Origin: Holophagaceae bacterium
Lineage (GTDB): Bacteria; Acidobacteriota; Holophagae; Holophagales; Holophagaceae
Assembly (NCBI GenBank): GCA_025353305.1
Contig: JANXQX010000144.1
Location: 1-7,831, forward strand
Direction: 5' to 3'
DNA: 7,831 nt
In this document: positions 6,601 to 7,831 of the stretch, piece after piece
How positions within the stretch are numbered: position 1 is the first letter of the stretch
Layout of the letters: each line of letters opens with the position of its first letter
Program-made: the position numbers and the translations under genes
Notes under the pieces: model-generated
What the model was told of the DNA's origin: nothing
Database searches by the model: none
What the model saw: only the letters and a program-made list of their open reading frames with translations

Positions 6601-6672
6601 ATGGACCTCTCGGATCTGCGCACCCAGATCAACTCGGTGGACGACGGGCTGCTGCGGCTGCTCAGTGGCCGC
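6601..6672 (+). pseudogene. chorismate mutase (AroQ-type), N-terminal fragment; probably pheA 5' end
   Basis: An ATG at 6601 opens a 42-codon frame to a TAG at 6727-6729. Only its first 24 codons are family-like (MDLSDLRTQINSVDDGLLRLLSGR). They match helix 1 of AroQ chorismate mutases, which rearrange chorismate to prephenate and are often the N-terminal domain of the P-protein PheA. By comparison with the E. coli domain, R7 and R24 correspond to active-site arginines 11 and 28. The normal continuation of helix 1 and helices 2-3 is absent; from 6673 the sequence becomes a hairpin and Arg-rich nonsense. The gene is therefore broken just past its first helix. No Shine-Dalgarno is possible because the leader has no G. 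The match is short, but the helix pattern and two arginines make it credible. Confidence 0.65.
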
Positions 6673-6694
6673 GACACCAGCCCTCGCGGTGTCG
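6672..6694. repeat. perfect 7-bp stem hairpin at the chorismate mutase breakpoint
   Basis: CGACACC (6672-6678) pairs with GGTGTCG (6688-6694) across a 9-base loop, starting at the base where the chorismate mutase similarity ends. It could be the subterminal hairpin of a mobile element. It lacks a T-run, so an intrinsic terminator is unlikely. Confidence 0.4.
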
Positions 6695-7162
6695 GACAGC
6701 GTTTGGGGCGTTTATGGCGCCGTTCGTAGTGTGAAGCCGCTCGACGCTTTTTCAAGGTGATGGGGGCCTCTCAATAGATGGTTTGGGAGGCCCTCCTTTC
6801 CCGTCCAGGCGAGGATGCTGCGCCTTCGGTCGGAACCCGCAAGCCCTCGAGACGGTCTCCCGGGGGGAGCCCTCCGGGTATGCGTCAGGGCTGCCACACC
6901 CACATCCAGGACCAGTTCAATCTCGGCAACCGAGAGCCGGGAGCCGAACCACAGGAGGCGAACCACAGGAGCTTCCCCATCCCTCGACACGACCTTGAGC
7001 CATTTGAAATCCAAGTTGAGAGTCAAAGTCATTCCCAATTGCAGAGAGGTTCTTGGAACCCCCAAGATGAAGGCATAGAGATTTGGCGTAGGCTCCCTCA
7101 CCGATTCCACCGAATCGGGCGCACGGAAGGGGGCTTTCGTTTCAGAAGGAGGTCTTGACACG
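6673..7162. other. 490-bp stretch with no supported gene
   Basis: No frame here is convincingly coding. A minus-strand frame (6712-7161) has a protein-like middle (GMTLTLNLDFKWLKVV, SRLSVAEIELVLDVGVAAL), but its ends are Arg/Pro-rich and I see no family or ribosome site; overlapping + frames are no better. The stretch contains a hairpin at 6764-6793 and a 13-bp direct repeat, CGAACCACAGGAG, at 6945-6957 and 6959-6971. Its 3' end must supply the promoter of the toxin-antitoxin operon. Confidence 0.4.
6764..6800 (+). terminator. possible terminator hairpin GGGCCTC/GAGGCCC
   Basis: GGGCCTC (6764-6770) pairs perfectly with GAGGCCC (6787-6793) over a 16-base loop, followed by TCCTTTCCC. The stem is strong, but the pyrimidine tail is only weakly T-rich, so an intrinsic terminator is possible and not certain. 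It could equally be an element-end hairpin. Confidence 0.3.
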
Positions 7163-7178
7163 ATGTCAGATCAGACAT
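7156..7178 (+). promoter_or_regulatory. possible autoregulatory operator overlapping the toxin start
   Basis: Two overlapping inverted repeats surround the toxin start codon: TGACA-CGA-TGTCA (7156-7168) and ATGTC-AGATCA-GACAT (7163-7178). XRE antitoxins bind such dyads near the operon start. Overlap with the start codon is unusual but compatible with repression. The repeats are visible, and the binding role is inference. Confidence 0.3.
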
Positions 7179-7528
7179 ATTCTAGTGGTGTCAGAGACGA
7201 AGACAAGCCTTTACTCTGGCTCAGAGACACCATCACGACCCCTCCCTTCTCCCAGGAGGCGAGGCGAGAAGCTGGAGCTATGCTGCGGCAACTCCAACAA
7301 GGCGCACTCCTTGAGCTACCCCACTCCAGGCCAATGCCGACGATCGGGACCCGCTGCCATGAGCTTCGGATTACCGACAAGGACAAGATCTGGCGAATCA
7401 TCTACCGGATCGAACCCGATGCGATTGTGATTCTGGAAGTCTTCAAGAAGAAGGACAGGGCAACACCTCAGCTTGTGATCGACGAGTGCAAAGCAAGGCT
7501 GGCTCGCTATCTCAAAGCTATTCGATAG
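7163..7528 (+). CDS. RelE/HigB-type toxin (phage Gp49-like family)
   Basis: This is a complete 121-residue protein from ATG 7163, with AAGGAGG ending ten bases upstream. The core (LRQLQQGALLELPHSRPMPTIG, then RCHELRITDKD, WRIIYRIEPDAIVILEVFKKKDRATP) matches the Gp49-like/HigB branch of the RelE superfamily (PF05973), toxins that cleave mRNA on the ribosome. Conserved features visible are E67-L-R69, R78-I-I-Y81-R82, and the basic strand FKKKDRATP at 94-102. The length is typical of this branch. The stop codon overlaps the ribosome site of the next gene (AGGAGG at 7527-7532), so the two are cotranscribed and probably translationally coupled in the toxin-first order of higBA loci. The cognate antitoxin is expected to repress the operon. 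Confidence 0.88.
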   Translation: MSDQTYSSGVRDEDKPLLWLRDTITTPPFSQEARREAGAMLRQLQQGALLELPHSRPMPTIGTRCHELRITDKDKIWRIIYRIEPDAIVILEVFKKKDRATPQLVIDECKARLARYLKAIR

Positions 7529-7537
7529 GAGGACGAC

Positions 7538-7831
7538 ATGGACAAGGCGAAACAGGCGAAGTTAGAAGCCGCTGGCTGGGTTGTCGGCACTCCCAAGGAG
7601 TTCCTCAATCTCTCTGTTGAAGACGAGGCCTTCATCGACATGAAGGTGGCTCTCGCCGCCATGCTCCGGGAACGCCGGGTCGAGCAGCATCTGTCCCAAG
7701 TGGAGGTAGCGAAGCGCCTCCACTCCAGCCAATCTCGCGTGGCGAAGATGGAATTGGCCGACAAAACGGTCACGGTGGATCTCCTCATCCGCTCGATTCT
7801 GGGTTTGGGCGGCACTCGCGAAATGGTTGCC
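7538..7831 (+). CDS. HigA-type antitoxin, XRE/Cro helix-turn-helix (partial at window end)
   Basis: ATG 7538 follows AGGAGG by five bases and lies nine bases after the toxin stop codon. The frame is open for 98 codons to the end of the window, so the last few residues are missing. The opening (AAGWVVGTPKEFLNLSVEDEAFIDMKVALAAML) is the usual N-terminus of antitoxins paired with Gp49-like toxins. An XRE helix-turn-helix follows at about residues 48-72 (EQHLSQVEVAKRLHSSQSRVAKMEL), with SQSRVAKME as the recognition helix. The C-terminal part (DLLIRSILGLGGTREM) is also family-like. It should bind and neutralise the toxin and autorepress the operon. Confidence 0.88.
   Translation, partial: MDKAKQAKLEAAGWVVGTPKEFLNLSVEDEAFIDMKVALAAMLRERRVEQHLSQVEVAKRLHSSQSRVAKMELADKTVTVDLLIRSILGLGGTREMVA

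Noticed and set aside
6712..7161. Minus-strand 149-codon frame divergent from the toxin gene
   Set aside because: The middle looks somewhat protein-like, but both ends are low-complexity Arg/Pro sequence, the start lacks a ribosome site and no family is recognisable. Not supported as a gene.
7507..7815. Minus-strand 102-codon frame over the antitoxin
   Set aside because: Ser/Arg-rich antisense shadow of the helix-turn-helix antitoxin gene.
1..7831. CRISPR array, tRNA or rRNA genes, prophage structural genes
   Set aside because: No regularly spaced repeats, cloverleaf-like sequence or phage structural protein was seen on either strand.

Overview
The window has the look of accessory or rearranged DNA from a moderately GC-rich, free-living Gram-negative bacterium. 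Exported enzymes with signal peptides, a secreted beta-helix protein, a serine hydrolase fused to TPRs and a GOB-like B3 metallo-beta-lactamase are the sort of content common in soil Acidobacteria and Verrucomicrobia. That assignment is an inference from gene style only; nothing here fixes the phylum.

Layout. Bases 1-306 hold the 3' end of an unrecognised + strand gene. A minus-strand exported serine beta-lactamase-fold hydrolase with two C-terminal TPRs follows (361-1929). It is divergent from a MOSC-domain gene (2241-2876) that is cut before its end. The MOSC fragment abuts, head-on, the 5' part of a secreted beta-helix protein gene on the minus strand (2877-3256). Next is a complete minus-strand subclass B3 metallo-beta-lactamase (3463-4284). 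It is divergent from the first 71 codons of a cysteine synthase (4464-4676), which stops inside its substrate loop. A 178-bp unexplained piece leads to an IS91-family rolling-circle transposase on the minus strand (4932-6356). A G-free leader and the first 24 codons of a chorismate mutase (6601-6672) follow, and that gene is also cut. A poorly coding stretch of about 490 bp ends at a toxin-first HigB/HigA-type toxin-antitoxin pair (7163-7831), whose antitoxin runs off the window.

The main message is mosaicism. Four housekeeping or secreted-protein genes are broken within their reading frames, and two of the breakpoints carry the same 8-mer, GTGTATAG. An IS91-type element and a toxin-antitoxin module sit among them. 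This fits repeated insertion and recombination, or one-ended rolling-circle transposition. An assembly or library chimera is a serious alternative, because GTGTATA is also part of the Tn5/Nextera mosaic end. The intact functional genes are the serine hydrolase, the metallo-beta-lactamase, the transposase and the toxin. No new multi-gene system is convincingly visible. The best biological leads are the glutamine-for-histidine B3 enzyme and the breakpoint pattern.
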